From the NCBI GenBank assembly GCA_030652115.1, contig JAUSBK010000004.1, forward strand, positions 1-64,000: a stretch of 64,000 nt of DNA. The letters run 5' to 3'. Both the position numbers and the translations under genes were made by a program. The number at the start of each line of letters is the position of its first letter. The first letter of the stretch is position 1. This DNA is from Coriobacteriia bacterium. Its GTDB lineage: Bacteria; Actinomycetota; Coriobacteriia; Anaerosomatales; Anaerosomataceae. Under the pieces are notes generated by a model. It saw nothing but the letters and a program-made list of their open reading frames with translations. It did no database searches and was not told the origin of the DNA. Positions 32,916 through 45,635 of this stretch are shown here, piece by piece.

Positions 32916-33859
32916 CTCATCGCGCCGTAGCGGAAGGACCCGGTCGGGCACCCGCGGACACAGTCCATGCAGGCGTTGCACAGATACTGGTTGACCTTCA
33001 CGTTGTCGCCCAGGGCAGGTCCGCCCGGCTCATCTGTGCCCTCAGGCGGGGCCTCAGCAGCAGTCACCTCGATCGCACGCACCGGGCACACCTCGGCGCA
33101 GGTTGCGCAGCCGGTACATGACGACGGGTCATGGCGCACGCGGGTGAGCCACTTGACCTTGGAGGTGGCGCCCGCAACCAGGCTCATCAGGGCCCCCGAA
33201 GGACACAGGAAGAGACACCAGCCGCGCCCGCCCTTTGTGAAGATTCCGAGCACGAAGATCCACAGCACGAGCGTGACGACACCGGTCGTCGCCACGTACA
33301 GCCACGAACTCACGTTGCCGGTCAGCGCGCTCACGATGTTCTGCATCCACGTGAAGTTGCAGAAGGAGCAGCAGACGCTCGCGGCGATGAAGGGGACGAT
33401 CAGGAAGCCCGTGAAGAAGCCATAGCGCACCGCGGTGATCTCGACCGAACCCTTGGGGTCCCACTTGAAGCGGTCAGGAACCAACCGTCCGAGGAACTCG
33501 GGGAAAGCCCCGGCGGGGCAGAGCCAGCCACAGAACAGCGGCGCGCCCGCGATTGCGGCAAGCGGCAGGATCACGATCGGAAGGTAGTAGAGGGGATTGC
33601 TCTCGAGCGCTCCCCACATCCACGGCTGCGCCATCCAGCCGATCGGCATGCGCAAGCATGCCGTGTGAACGTCAGACACCCATGTGGCGGGCATCGTGCC
33701 CGGGAAGACAGCGCCCGCGATCCGGGCGATGAGCGCGAACGGTGCATAGAACAGGATCAGGCCGACGAAGAAGAAGCCGAGGCGCCAGAGACGGTTCCGC
33801 TTGACGCCACCCGCACTCGCCTTCGGTGCGTCCAACCCCGCGCTAGCCACAACAGTCAC
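32912..33859 (-). CDS. NapH/NosR/RdxA-like membrane polyferredoxin
   Basis: This 315-aa protein has five or so membrane helices, two CxxxCP motifs (C110/C114 in FCGWLCPAGAF and C215/C219 in WCLFLCPSGAL), an extra membrane CC/C cluster (C163, C164, C167), and two 4Fe-4S motifs near the C-terminus (C248-C251-C254-C258 and C294-C297-C300-C304). This is the plan of the Fer4_5 proteins NapH, NosR and CcoG, which carry electrons from quinol or across the membrane to periplasmic or metal-handling enzymes. No terminal enzyme lies next to it. It overlaps both neighbours, so the three genes form one unit. Confidence 0.85.
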   Translation of the reverse strand: MTVVASAGLDAPKASAGGVKRNRLWRLGFFFVGLILFYAPFALIARIAGAVFPGTMPATWVSDVHTACLRMPIGWMAQPWMWGALESNPLYYLPIVILPLAAIAGAPLFCGWLCPAGAFPEFLGRLVPDRFKWDPKGSVEITAVRYGFFTGFLIVPFIAASVCCSFCNFTWMQNIVSALTGNVSSWLYVATTGVVTLVLWIFVLGIFTKGGRGWCLFLCPSGALMSLVAGATSKVKWLTRVRHDPSSCTGCATCAEVCPVRAIEVTAAEAPPEGTDEPGGPALGDNVKVNQYLCNACMDCVRGCPTGSFRYGAMR

Positions 33860-34415
33860 CGCCCTCGCCGATAACTGCGTCGCCTCCCATGAACTTGACC
33901 GGAAAGACGGTGAGTCGCTCGCCTGTGTCCGCGTCGATCACCACGATCGCGCCCTCGATGATCACGTCATCGGTGGGCACGGGGCGGGGGAGTGTAACGA
34001 ACCAGTCCACGGTGACGTCCTCGCCTGGTTCGAGGATGCGACCGATCGAGTGAGTCTCCTCGTCCCAGGTCTTGTCTGTCGACTCCCAGCGGACCGGGTA
34101 ATTGAACCCTTCGAGTTCGAGCCTGATATGCCGCGGTGTGTCGCCCACGTTGCGCAGCCAATGAGAAGAGAGGTTGAAGACGTTGGGCTGCAGAAGCTTC
34201 TTGATCGGGCTGACCTTTTCCACCTGGACTACGAGCTTCCCGTCCGCGCCCAATGCGCCAAGGCCGCCGGTCTCGTCCCCCTCGGCGGGGTAGTTGAGGG
34301 CGAAATGCACGGATTCGCCGGTCTGAATGGTCTGCCGGTAGTAGCCGGCCGCGAACACGACTGTCATGGTCGCGATGAACCAGAGGACCTTGTGCGTGCG
34401 CTTGGGATCGGCCAC
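33843..34415 (-). CDS. Membrane-anchored external protein ending in CCG
   Basis: This 190-aa protein has an N-terminal membrane anchor (about 9-24) and an external beta-rich domain (about 30-185) with an immunoglobulin- or cupredoxin-like look: HIRLELEGFNYPVRWE and LEPGEDVTVDWFVTLPRPV. It ends in GGDCCG; the vicinal cysteines may bind a metal or cluster or exchange disulfides. Start is GTG with GGAGGG upstream. It overlaps the polyferredoxin gene by 17 bases and is the first gene of the unit. I do not recognise the family; an electron-transfer or assembly partner of the polyferredoxin is a guess. Confidence 0.65.
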   Translation of the reverse strand: MADPKRTHKVLWFIATMTVVFAAGYYRQTIQTGESVHFALNYPAEGDETGGLGALGADGKLVVQVEKVSPIKKLLQPNVFNLSSHWLRNVGDTPRHIRLELEGFNYPVRWESTDKTWDEETHSIGRILEPGEDVTVDWFVTLPRPVPTDDVIIEGAIVVIDADTGERLTVFPVKFMGGDAVIGEGGDCCG

Positions 34416-34474
34416 GGCGCCCTCCCAATCAGTGTCCCAGTGCCGGCTAGTCCAGCGTAGTCGACCTTCGCTAC

Positions 34475-34501
34475 AACGACGCGGGCCCTACCCGCGTCGT
34501 T
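34475..34501. other. Unassigned perfect hairpin upstream of the polyferredoxin unit
   Basis: AACGACGCGGG (34475-34485) pairs perfectly with 34491-34501 across a 5-base loop. It lies in the 242-base gap between the divergent reverse unit and tRNA-Leu, where no forward gene ends. It could be a leader structure of the reverse transcript. Nothing else was recognised in 34502-34633. Confidence 0.45.
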
Positions 34502-34633
34502 CAGGGGGGTTTGTGCCCGAAAGCCGCCACTGTCACTCCGCGCAAAGGCCCTCTGCCTGCATGGCCGATCGTCACCCGAGCCGTGGTCGCACAGCATCGA
34601 GTCAGGCGTCGGGTGGCTGCCTGCGCCCTCTGC

Positions 34634-34639
34634 TATCAT
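34634..34639 (+). promoter_or_regulatory. Possible tRNA-Leu promoter -10
   Basis: TATCAT 19 bases before the tRNA; no convincing -35. Confidence 0.4.
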
Positions 34640-34657
34640 TGTCGGGCGATTCACCAC

Positions 34658-34742
34658 GCGGGCGTGGCGGAACTGGCAGACGCGCCGGGTTTAGGTCCCG
34701 GTGAGGAAACTCGTGGAGGTTCGAGTCCTCTCGCCCGCACCA
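34658..34742 (+). tRNA. tRNA-Leu(TAG)
   Basis: 85 nt with a long variable arm and CCA. Acceptor GCGGGCG pairs with CGCCCGC and the anticodon loop is TTTAGGT. Confidence 0.97.
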
Positions 34743-34805
34743 CGATAACGCGTTCCCCGGGCACTGGACGTGCTCGCGATCGTAGTGACATTAGAAGGAG
34801 GACCC

Positions 34806-36110
34806 TTGCAGACCAGCGTTGAACGCCTCGAAGGCGACCGCGTGAAGCTCACGATCACCGTGCCGGCAGCCGAGGTCGACTCGGCCATCGACAAGGCGTA
34901 TGTGGCCGTCGGCACCAAGCTACGCATCCCCGGCTTTCGCCCCGGCCACGCGCCGCGGCCCGTCATCGACACGCACGTCGGTCGCGACGCCGTTCTTGCC
35001 GAGGCCCAGGAGGAGGTCGTCTCCAACTCCTACAGCCGCGCCATCTCGCAGGAGGACATCCTCACCTTCGGCCAGCCCGACGTGGGTGAGCTCGATCTCG
35101 TCGAGCCGGGACAGGATTACACGTACACCGCCGAGGTGTCGCTGCGCCCGGAGCTCACCTTGGCGAAGGCCGACGACTTCACGGTGACCGTGCCCGCGCG
35201 GACGGCCTCCGACCGCGAGGTAGACGCGCAGATCGAGTCCACCCGCGAGCGGTTCGCCACGCTCGAGGTGGCGGACCAGCCGGTAGGGGGAAATGACTTC
35301 GCGCTCATCTCCTTCGTGGGTACCGTGGACGGCGAGGCGTACGAAGGCAACACCGTCGACAAGTACCTCTACGAGCTCGGCCGCGGCATGATGCCGTCCG
35401 AGTTTGATGCGGCGCTCGTGGGAACGAAGCCCGGCGCCTCGACGGTCGCCGAGTTCGAGATCCCCGACACGAGCTCGAACGAGGAGTTCGTCGGCAAGCA
35501 GGCTCGCTTTGAGATCGAAGTGCACGAGGTGAAGACGAAGGTCCTGCCGGAACTCGATGATGAGTTCGCCGCAAGCGCCGGCGGATTCGACTCGATGGAG
35601 GACTACCGTGCGGACGTCCGCAAGGGCCTCGATGAGACGAAAGAAGCGGCGCACATGCGTGAGATCGAGATCGCGGCGGTTCGCGAGCTCGTCGAGCGGC
35701 TCGAGGGCGACGTTGCGCAGGAGATGATCGACGGCCGTGCGAACTCGATGCTCGGCGACTTCCTGGAGACGCTCCAGGAGCGCAACGTCTCCATCCAGGA
35801 CTACCTGCAGATGACCGGGATCACGCCCGACAAGCTTCAGAGCGACCTCAAGGACCAGGCGGCCGTGCGCGTGCGCGAGGAACTGGCGCTTGAAGCCCTG
35901 TTCCGCGCCCAGGCCCTGACGGTCAGCGAAAGCGATATGGATGACGCGATCCGCGAGATCGTTAGCGGCGACGAGACCGAAGCGCTGAAGCTTCGGGAGA
36001 GCCTGGTCGCCAACGGCGCGCTGCCGATCATGCGCGAGCAGATCATGCACCGCAAGGCGCTGAAGTGGCTGATCGATTCGGTGACCGTCGTGGAGGAGGA
36101 GCCGTCATGA
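34806..36110 (+). CDS. tig: Trigger factor
   Basis: This 434-aa ribosome-bound chaperone and prolyl isomerase has an N-terminal ribosome-binding domain with the signature region [13 protein letters not shown] (about 41-53; the usual is GFRKGKVP), a PPIase domain (about 155-240, [21 protein letters not shown]) and a helical C-terminal domain. The start is TTG at 34806: the protein beginning [24 protein letters not shown] matches trigger factors from the first residue, and AAGGAGGA lies 3-4 bases before it. The stop overlaps clpP (ATGA), the classic tig-clpP-clpX order. Confidence 0.96.
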   Translation: MQTSVERLEGDRVKLTITVPAAEVDSAIDKAYVAVGTKLRIPGFRPGHAPRPVIDTHVGRDAVLAEAQEEVVSNSYSRAISQEDILTFGQPDVGELDLVEPGQDYTYTAEVSLRPELTLAKADDFTVTVPARTASDREVDAQIESTRERFATLEVADQPVGGNDFALISFVGTVDGEAYEGNTVDKYLYELGRGMMPSEFDAALVGTKPGASTVAEFEIPDTSSNEEFVGKQARFEIEVHEVKTKVLPELDDEFAASAGGFDSMEDYRADVRKGLDETKEAAHMREIEIAAVRELVERLEGDVAQEMIDGRANSMLGDFLETLQERNVSIQDYLQMTGITPDKLQSDLKDQAAVRVREELALEALFRAQALTVSESDMDDAIREIVSGDETEALKLRESLVANGALPIMREQIMHRKALKWLIDSVTVVEEEPS

Positions 36111-36718
36111 CCAACGCCCCCAGGGCGCTCGTGCCAATCGTCGTCGAGCAGACGTCGCGAGGCGAGCGCAGCTTCGACATCTTCTCTCGTCTTCTGAACG
36201 AGCGCATCGTCTTCCTCGGCACCGAGATCGACGATATCAGCGCGAACCTCGTCATCGCCCAGCTCCTGCACCTCGAGAGCGAGGATCCCGGCAAAGACAT
36301 CAGCCTGTACATCAACTCGCCGGGCGGCTCAGTCACCTCGGCGCTGGCGATGTACGACACGATCCAGTACATCCGCTCGGATGTCTCGACGATCTGCATC
36401 GGCCAGTGCGCTTCGGCTGCGGCCGTGCTGCTCGCATCGGGGGCGGCGGGCAAGCGCTTCGCGCTTCCCAACAGCCGCATCCTCATCCACCAGCCGTGGG
36501 GCGGCACGCAGGGTCAGGTGACCGACATCGAGATCCAGGCCAGGGAGATGCTACGCATCCGCGACGCGCTCGATCGCATCATGTCCCAGCACACAGGACA
36601 GTCGATAGAGAAGATCCATGTCGACACCGAGCGCGACAACATCATGACGGCCGAGGAGGCGAAGGCGTACGGTATCATCGACGACGTCTTCGAGAAGCGC
36701 GCTGCTAAGGAAGGCTGA
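36107..36718 (+). CDS. clpP: ATP-dependent Clp protease proteolytic subunit
   Basis: This 203-aa serine protease forms the degradation chamber for ClpX. Catalytic residues are S103 in [12 protein letters not shown]128 in ILIHQP and an Asp in DTERDN (173-178). The ATG overlaps the tig stop and GGAGGAG precedes it. Length is standard. It would degrade tmRNA-tagged proteins carrying the ALAA end. Confidence 0.97.
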   Translation: MTNAPRALVPIVVEQTSRGERSFDIFSRLLNERIVFLGTEIDDISANLVIAQLLHLESEDPGKDISLYINSPGGSVTSALAMYDTIQYIRSDVSTICIGQCASAAAVLLASGAAGKRFALPNSRILIHQPWGGTQGQVTDIEIQAREMLRIRDALDRIMSQHTGQSIEKIHVDTERDNIMTAEEAKAYGIIDDVFEKRAAKEG

Positions 36719-36721
36719 TAG

Positions 36722-37981
<1,260 letters not shown>

Positions 37982-38002
37982 CGGTAGGATTGTGACCATG
38001 AA

Positions 38003-38030
38003 AAGGGCCCCGGATCCCGGGGCCCTTCGC
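38003..38030. terminator. Terminator after clpX
   Basis: A 10-bp stem (38003-38012 with 38018-38027) has A-rich and T-containing flanks and may serve the convergent small gene too. Confidence 0.85.
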
Positions 38031-38049
38031 GTTTCGTAGGTAGAGCGGA

Positions 38050-38268
38050 CTATGCTTTGCCGATAATCTCGTCGGCACGTTCGACCTGGCTGGGATAGAG
38101 GTCCTTGGGAACCGCCTCACGCCCGAGGACACGGAACACCATGTGACGCGCGCACATCGTGTTGCTGCCCTTGCAGTACCGGTCCTTGATGATGTTCGAC
38201 ATCGAAGGCATCTCAGCCATCTGGTCGTTGAAGAACGGACAGGTTGTGAGAAGTTCGCAGTCTGCCAT
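38050..38268 (-). CDS. Small cysteine-motif protein, 72 aa
   Basis: This short soluble protein has four cysteines in MADCELLTTCPFFN and DRYCKGSNTMCARHMV (C4, C10, C32, C39), a spacing suited to a zinc or iron-sulfur site. The rest is polar and helical (PKDLYPSQVERADEIIG). The compact pattern CPFFN, YC and CARH looks conserved, and I recall similar uncharacterised proteins in several anaerobes, but cannot name the family. The inner ATG was chosen because the protein begins naturally there; ribosome signals are weak. It is a single gene between clpX and valS, on the other strand. Confidence 0.65.
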   Translation of the reverse strand: MADCELLTTCPFFNDQMAEMPSMSNIIKDRYCKGSNTMCARHMVFRVLGREAVPKDLYPSQVERADEIIGKA

Positions 38269-38421
38269 GGTCGTATCAGCCGCCTCTCCGTGCGCGTGCC
38301 CTTGTGCCTTCACTCACATTATTGCCCATAACGGCTCGATGCGGTCGCATTCCGTCCGCCTGTCTCCCCAGCGGCGCGCTTGGCCGCGATGAGCGTAAGT
38401 GAGCGATTGACCGCTTTGTCG

Positions 38422-38427
38422 TAGAAT
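38422..38427 (+). promoter_or_regulatory. Possible valS promoter -10
   Basis: TAGAAT 41 bases before the valS ATG. TTGACC at 38406-38411 is too close to be its -35, so assignment is weak. No T-box was seen here. Confidence 0.35.
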
Positions 38428-38467
38428 CCAGATTCAGCCTTCTGTTCGAGAGGATGTCGCGCAGCCC

Positions 38468-41119
<2,652 letters not shown>

Positions 41120-41120
41120 G

Positions 41121-42422
41121 ATGACTGCCGGCGAACTCACGTACGAGCAGGCGATCGCCCGGCTGGGTGAGGCGCTGAAGTTCGGCATCAACCCGTCCCT
41201 TGAGGGCATCCGGTCTCTCACGCGGGCCCTCGGCATGCCGCAGACGTCGTTTCGCTGCATCCAGGTGACCGGAACGAACGGCAAGACGTCGGTGGTTCGC
41301 ATGATCGGGGCCGCTCTCGCGGCCATGGGCCACACGTCCGGGGCCTACACGAGCCCCCACCTCATCTCCTACACCGAGCGCTTCGAGATCGACGGGGTGT
41401 CGGTGACCGAGGACGCACTGGCGCGCGCCCTCAGCGAGGTCTTCACCGCAGCCGGGTCGCTCGAGAGGGAGTTCACCGAGTTCGAGCTTCTCACCGCCGC
41501 CGCGTTCATCCTGTTCAAGGCCCATCGCGTGGAATGGGCCGTGCTCGAAGTGGGAATGGGCGGCCGGTGGGACGCGACGAGCGTGGTGGATCCCCAGGTA
41601 GCCGTGATCACCGGCGTGGGACTCGACCACACCGATCGCCTCGGAGCTACGCGCGAGGAGATCGCCGTTGACAAGTCGTACATCATCAAGCGGGGTTCTC
41701 TCGCGATCATCGGGCCTGGTTGCGAGGGCGTGGACCACATCTTCGAGAACCGGGCGATTCAGATGGCGAGCCCCTATGTGATGCGGGTCGGCGTCGGGCC
41801 GAATCCCGACGTGACCTGGCAGATCGTGCGACGGCCCAGGACTCCCGGGGGCACGCTCACGGTCGACGTGAGCGTGCATGGGGTTCAAACCCGCCGCGCG
41901 ACCTTGCGCGCGCCCTCGTACCAGGCTCCCAATGTCGCCACTGCGATGGCAGCTGTGGGAGGCGCGCTTTGGGATGTTGGGCCCGACGACGCAGCCGAGA
42001 AGTTGTCGAAGGTTCTTCGCTTCCCCGGCCGCTTCGAGCTCCTGCGCGATGACCCGCCGCTGGTCATCGACGGCGCGCACAACCCGCAGGCTGCCGAGAT
42101 GCTTGCCACGGCGATACGGGAGGCGTTCGGCGAGAAGCTGCCGGTCGTGCTGCTTGCGATCTTCTCGGACAAAGACGCCGAGGGCATCATTCGTGCGCTC
42201 ACCCCGGTGGCGCACGCGTTCGTCGTGACCGAGAACGGATCCCCGCGCTGCATGGAGGCCGGGGCGCTTGCAGCGATCGTCGAGGCTGTGACCGGCGTGG
42301 CACCGGTGGTCGAGCCCGCGCTCGAGGCGGCGCTGCTTGCTGCCGGGATATCGGGGCGGGGCGTTGTGGCCACGGGCAGTCTCTACACCGCCGGTGCGGT
42401 GCGTGCTCTCTTCGTGCGCTAG
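41121..42422 (+). CDS. folC: Folylpolyglutamate/dihydrofolate synthase
   Basis: This 433-aa Mur-ligase-type enzyme adds glutamate to folates. The ATP loop VTGTNGKTSVVRMIGAAL (about 51-68), SPHLISYTERFEIDG and DGAHNPQAAEML are diagnostic. ATG is 1 base after the valS stop with no clear ribosome site, so coupling is likely. valS-folC pairing is common in Gram-positive bacteria. Confidence 0.96.
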   Translation: MTAGELTYEQAIARLGEALKFGINPSLEGIRSLTRALGMPQTSFRCIQVTGTNGKTSVVRMIGAALAAMGHTSGAYTSPHLISYTERFEIDGVSVTEDALARALSEVFTAAGSLEREFTEFELLTAAAFILFKAHRVEWAVLEVGMGGRWDATSVVDPQVAVITGVGLDHTDRLGATREEIAVDKSYIIKRGSLAIIGPGCEGVDHIFENRAIQMASPYVMRVGVGPNPDVTWQIVRRPRTPGGTLTVDVSVHGVQTRRATLRAPSYQAPNVATAMAAVGGALWDVGPDDAAEKLSKVLRFPGRFELLRDDPPLVIDGAHNPQAAEMLATAIREAFGEKLPVVLLAIFSDKDAEGIIRALTPVAHAFVVTENGSPRCMEAGALAAIVEAVTGVAPVVEPALEAALLAAGISGRGVVATGSLYTAGAVRALFVR

Positions 42423-42444
42423 GTGTACCCGGGCCCGGTTCTGC

Positions 42445-42450
42445 TAGAAT
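42445..42450 (+). promoter_or_regulatory. Possible -10 upstream of the zinc-ribbon gene
   Basis: TAGAAT 76 bases before the ATG at 42526; no good -35. Confidence 0.35.
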
Positions 42451-42525
42451 CCCGGTAGCCTCCGCGTTCGTCATCAGACCGGGGGTCGCACTCGGAGCGC
42501 GCACACACACCCGGAGGGGGACGGC

Positions 42526-42972
42526 ATGGACGATCTGTTCGGCGAGATTCTCGACCCGATCATCAACAGTGCGGCGGTCAAGCTCGCCAGCAACCTATGC
42601 CTGCTCTTCTTCGTGGTCTTCTCGGTGGCTCTCATCTTCTGGACGTGGCGCGACTCCGAGCGGCGCGGTGCGATGCCGTGGTTCTGGGCGCTTGTGGTGC
42701 TGCTCTTCAACGTCTTAGGCTGGATGATCTACATGGTCGTCCGTCCGCCCGAATATGCCGAGGATGCACGGGAGCGCGAGCTTGAGATCCGCGCCCGGGA
42801 GGCTGAGCTCCAGCGTGAAGCGGCAACGTGTCCCGCATGCTTCAAGCCGATAGAGCCCGACTTCCTCATCTGTCCGTCGTGCATGAAGAAGCTCCGCAAG
42901 GAGTGCATCAGCTGCACCAAGCCGCTGAAGCTCGACTGGCAGGTCTGCCCGTACTGCAAGACGAAGCAGTAG
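42526..42972 (+). CDS. Two-helix membrane protein with double zinc ribbon
   Basis: This 148-aa protein has two membrane helices (about 22-42 and 51-73), a charged coiled-coil (about 80-100) and two zinc ribbons built from CxxC pairs at 102/105 with 116/119, and 127/130 with 141/144. The ribbons face the cytoplasm if the charge balance is read normally. This plan is common in uncharacterised membrane proteins of actinobacteria and Chloroflexi. GGAGGGGG precedes the ATG. It may be co-transcribed with thrS, which starts 51 bases later. Function unknown. Confidence 0.8.
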   Translation: MDDLFGEILDPIINSAAVKLASNLCLLFFVVFSVALIFWTWRDSERRGAMPWFWALVVLLFNVLGWMIYMVVRPPEYAEDARERELEIRAREAELQREAATCPACFKPIEPDFLICPSCMKKLRKECISCTKPLKLDWQVCPYCKTKQ

Positions 42973-43023
42973 CCTGACTGCCCGCGCGAGCGGGCCGCAC
43001 GCTCCTGCGAAAGGACATGCATC

Positions 43024-44940
43024 ATGCCCGAGATCTCCGTCACGCTGCCGGACGGCAGCGCGCTTGGCGTCCCCGAAGGTGCGACCGTGCTCGACGTTGC
43101 CGAGAAGATCGGCTCGCGTCTCGCGGCGGCGGCACTCGCCGGCCGCATCGACGGTCGAATGGTGGACATGCGAGCTACGGTGATCGACGGCGCGCGGATC
43201 GAGATCATCACCGAGCGCAGCGGCGAGGCCCTCGAGCTGCTGCGTCACTCGGCGGCGCACGTCATGGCCGAGGCGATCAAGCAGCTCTTCCCGCTCGCGA
43301 AGTTCGGCATCGGGCCGGCGGTCGAGGACGGCTTCTACTACGACATCGAGATCGACCGCACGTTCACGCCCGAGGACCTCGGCGCGATCGAGGACCGCAT
43401 GAGTGCGATCGTGGCCGAGGAGCAGCCGTTCGAGCGCACGGTGCTCGACAAGCTCGAGGCCGAGCGCGTCTTCGACGGCCAGCCGTACAAGCTCGAGCTG
43501 ATCGCAGATCTCCCGGACGCCGAGGAGCTCTCGGCGTACACCTCGGGCATCTTCACCGACCTGTGCCGCGGCCCGCACGTTCCGCACACGGGGTGGATCA
43601 AGGCGTTCAAGCTGATGAAGGTCGCCGGCGCCTACTGGCGCGGCGACTCGACACGCCCGATGCTGCAGCGCATCTACGGCACCGCGTGGTTCTCCGAGAA
43701 GGACCTCGCGGCGTACCTGACGCGCCTCGAGGAGGCCGAGAAGCGCGATCACCGCAAGCTCGGCAAGGAGCTCGACTTGTTCCACTTCGACGAACTCGCG
43801 GGTAGCGGCCTGGTGCTCTACCACCCGAAGGGCGCCCGCGTGCTCCACGAGCTCATCGAGTGGCTCTCCGCCGACCTGTACGAACGCGGCTACGAGGAGA
43901 TCCGCACGCCGCACATCTACAAGGCCGACGTGTGGAAGACGAGCGGTCACTGGGACTACTACCAGGAGAACATGTACCCCTTCCAGATCGACGAGGGGGA
44001 GGGCAAGGAGCCGACCGACTACGCAGTCAAGCCGATGAACTGCCCCGGTGCGCTCTTGGTCTACCGTGCCGATGTGCGCTCGTACCGCGATCTGCCGATG
44101 CGTCTCTTCGAGTTCGGCACGGTCTACCGCCACGAGAAGAGCGGCGTGGTGCACGGCCTCATGCGCGCCCGTGGGTTCACCCAGGACGATGCGCATATCT
44201 TCTGCACCGGCGAGCAGATCGTGCCTGAGGTCAAGGCGATGCTCGACATCGTGAAGTTCATCATGGACACCTTCGGCTTCGAGTACACAGCCGAGGTCTC
44301 GACCAAGCCCGAGAAGTCGGTGGGCAGCGACGCGGACTGGGAGCTGGCGACCAAGGCGCTCATGACCGCGCTCGAGGAATGGGGGCTGTCGTACCAGATC
44401 AACGAGGGCGACGGCGCCTTCTACGGGCCCAAGATCGACATCAAGGTGAAGGACGCCATCGGCCGCATCTGGCAGCTCTCGACGATCCAGGTGGACTTCA
44501 ACAACCCGGAGCGTTTCGACATCACCTACCGCACCGCCGAGAACACCGAGGAGCGGCCGTTCATGCTGCACCGGGCCATCTTCGGCTCGATGGAGCGCTT
44601 CTTCGGCATCCTCATCGAGCATACTGCCGGCGCGTTCCCCACGTGGCTTGCGCCGGTGCAGGCCGTGATCATTCCGATCGCCGATCGGCACCTCGAGCAC
44701 TGCGACGCGGTGCGCGTGCGGCTCAACAAGGCCGGAGTACGTGCCGAGGTGTATGCCGACAACGATCCCATGCGCGTGAAGATCGCCAAGGCGCAGCAGC
44801 AGAAGGTTCCGTACATGCTCGTGGTGGGGGACAAGGAAATCGAGTCCGACACCGTGGGCGTGCGCGAGCGGCTTGCGGGCGACATCGGCGCGATGGGCGT
44901 AGACGAGTTCGCAGTGAGAGTACGCGCCGAGCGGCCGTAG
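43024..44940 (+). CDS. thrS: Threonyl-tRNA synthetase
   Basis: This 638-aa class II synthetase has an N-terminal TGS domain (1-62), the second editing/SAD domain with the metal-binding HSAAHVMAEAI, the catalytic core with MNCPGALLVY, GPKIDIKVKDAIGRIWQLSTIQVDFN and HRAIFGSMERFFGILIEH, and a C-terminal anticodon-binding domain. Length and motifs are standard. GAAAGGAC precedes the ATG. No T-box was found in the short upstream gap. Confidence 0.97.
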   Translation: MPEISVTLPDGSALGVPEGATVLDVAEKIGSRLAAAALAGRIDGRMVDMRATVIDGARIEIITERSGEALELLRHSAAHVMAEAIKQLFPLAKFGIGPAVEDGFYYDIEIDRTFTPEDLGAIEDRMSAIVAEEQPFERTVLDKLEAERVFDGQPYKLELIADLPDAEELSAYTSGIFTDLCRGPHVPHTGWIKAFKLMKVAGAYWRGDSTRPMLQRIYGTAWFSEKDLAAYLTRLEEAEKRDHRKLGKELDLFHFDELAGSGLVLYHPKGARVLHELIEWLSADLYERGYEEIRTPHIYKADVWKTSGHWDYYQENMYPFQIDEGEGKEPTDYAVKPMNCPGALLVYRADVRSYRDLPMRLFEFGTVYRHEKSGVVHGLMRARGFTQDDAHIFCTGEQIVPEVKAMLDIVKFIMDTFGFEYTAEVSTKPEKSVGSDADWELATKALMTALEEWGLSYQINEGDGAFYGPKIDIKVKDAIGRIWQLSTIQVDFNNPERFDITYRTAENTEERPFMLHRAIFGSMERFFGILIEHTAGAFPTWLAPVQAVIIPIADRHLEHCDAVRVRLNKAGVRAEVYADNDPMRVKIAKAQQQKVPYMLVVGDKEIESDTVGVRERLAGDIGAMGVDEFAVRVRAERP

Positions 44941-44968
44941 GGCACACCACCAGTCGTGAGGGGGCGTC

Positions 44969-45586
44969 ATGAGCGACGAACTCGCGGGACGTACGCTGGC
45001 CGACTACCTTGCCACGCACGAGCGATTGCCGCTCGGTGAGGGCCTCGCGCTGCTCGACGCGCTGCTACAGCGGGTGGGCGAAATGCACCGGTCGAATACC
45101 GCGGACGGCGCGCTTCACCCGGGCCGTGTCTTTGTTACCGGCCCCGGCAAGGTCGAGATCATACCGGCGCCGGAGGCCGCGGAATACGCCGAGGCGCAGG
45201 CGTATCTCTCGCCGCAGCAGCTGGACGGCAAGCCAGCCGACGTGCGCGCAGACGTCTACGCACTCGGCGTGCTCGCGTTCCGGACGCTGATGGGCGTGCT
45301 GCCGTATTCGGCGGGCGAGGACCCGGTCGACCCGCACGACTACCTGCCCAACCTCACCGATCGCGTGCGCCGGACGCTCACGATCGCTGTGCAGACGAAC
45401 CTCACGGATCGGTTCGGAGATGCGCTCACGTTCCGCGCCGCACTGCGCGGGGAGTCGGACCTGGCGCTCGCGAGCCCGACGCTCCGGTGGGCGGTCGCCG
45501 AAGGCATCCCCGAAGGCGACACGGGTGCCGCCGAGGAGTTCGCAGGTGAGGTACCAGCTGAGGAGGACCCGGGCACCGAGGGGTGA
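44969..45586 (+). CDS. Protein-kinase-like C-lobe fragment (pseudokinase)
   Basis: This 205-aa protein matches the C-lobe of Ser/Thr kinases. AYLSPQQLDGKPADVRADVYALGVLAFRTLMGVLPYS (about 78-114) aligns with the APE-to-F-helix part of bacterial kinases. The N-lobe with the ATP-binding lysine is missing. The catalytic loop reads DGALHPGRVFV (46-56), where HRD has become DGA and the Asn is Arg; the DFG site reads PAP. It therefore cannot be an active kinase. The C-terminus (about 165-205) is acidic and low in complexity. It lies 28 bases after thrS. It may bind a partner kinase or another target; function unknown. Confidence 0.7.
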   Translation: MSDELAGRTLADYLATHERLPLGEGLALLDALLQRVGEMHRSNTADGALHPGRVFVTGPGKVEIIPAPEAAEYAEAQAYLSPQQLDGKPADVRADVYALGVLAFRTLMGVLPYSAGEDPVDPHDYLPNLTDRVRRTLTIAVQTNLTDRFGDALTFRAALRGESDLALASPTLRWAVAEGIPEGDTGAAEEFAGEVPAEEDPGTEG

Positions 45587-45600
45587 GCCGACCACGCGGC

Positions 45601-45629
45601 TGGACACGCTCACGACCGGTCGCTATAGT
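45601..45629 (+). promoter_or_regulatory. infC operon promoter
   Basis: TGGACA (45601-45606), 17-base spacer, TATAGT (45624-45629). Confidence 0.7.
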
Positions 45630-45635
45630 GAGCGG

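Noticed and set aside
42715-44970. 751-aa reverse-strand open frame
   Set aside because: It is antisense to thrS and the zinc-ribbon gene and lacks any family motif.
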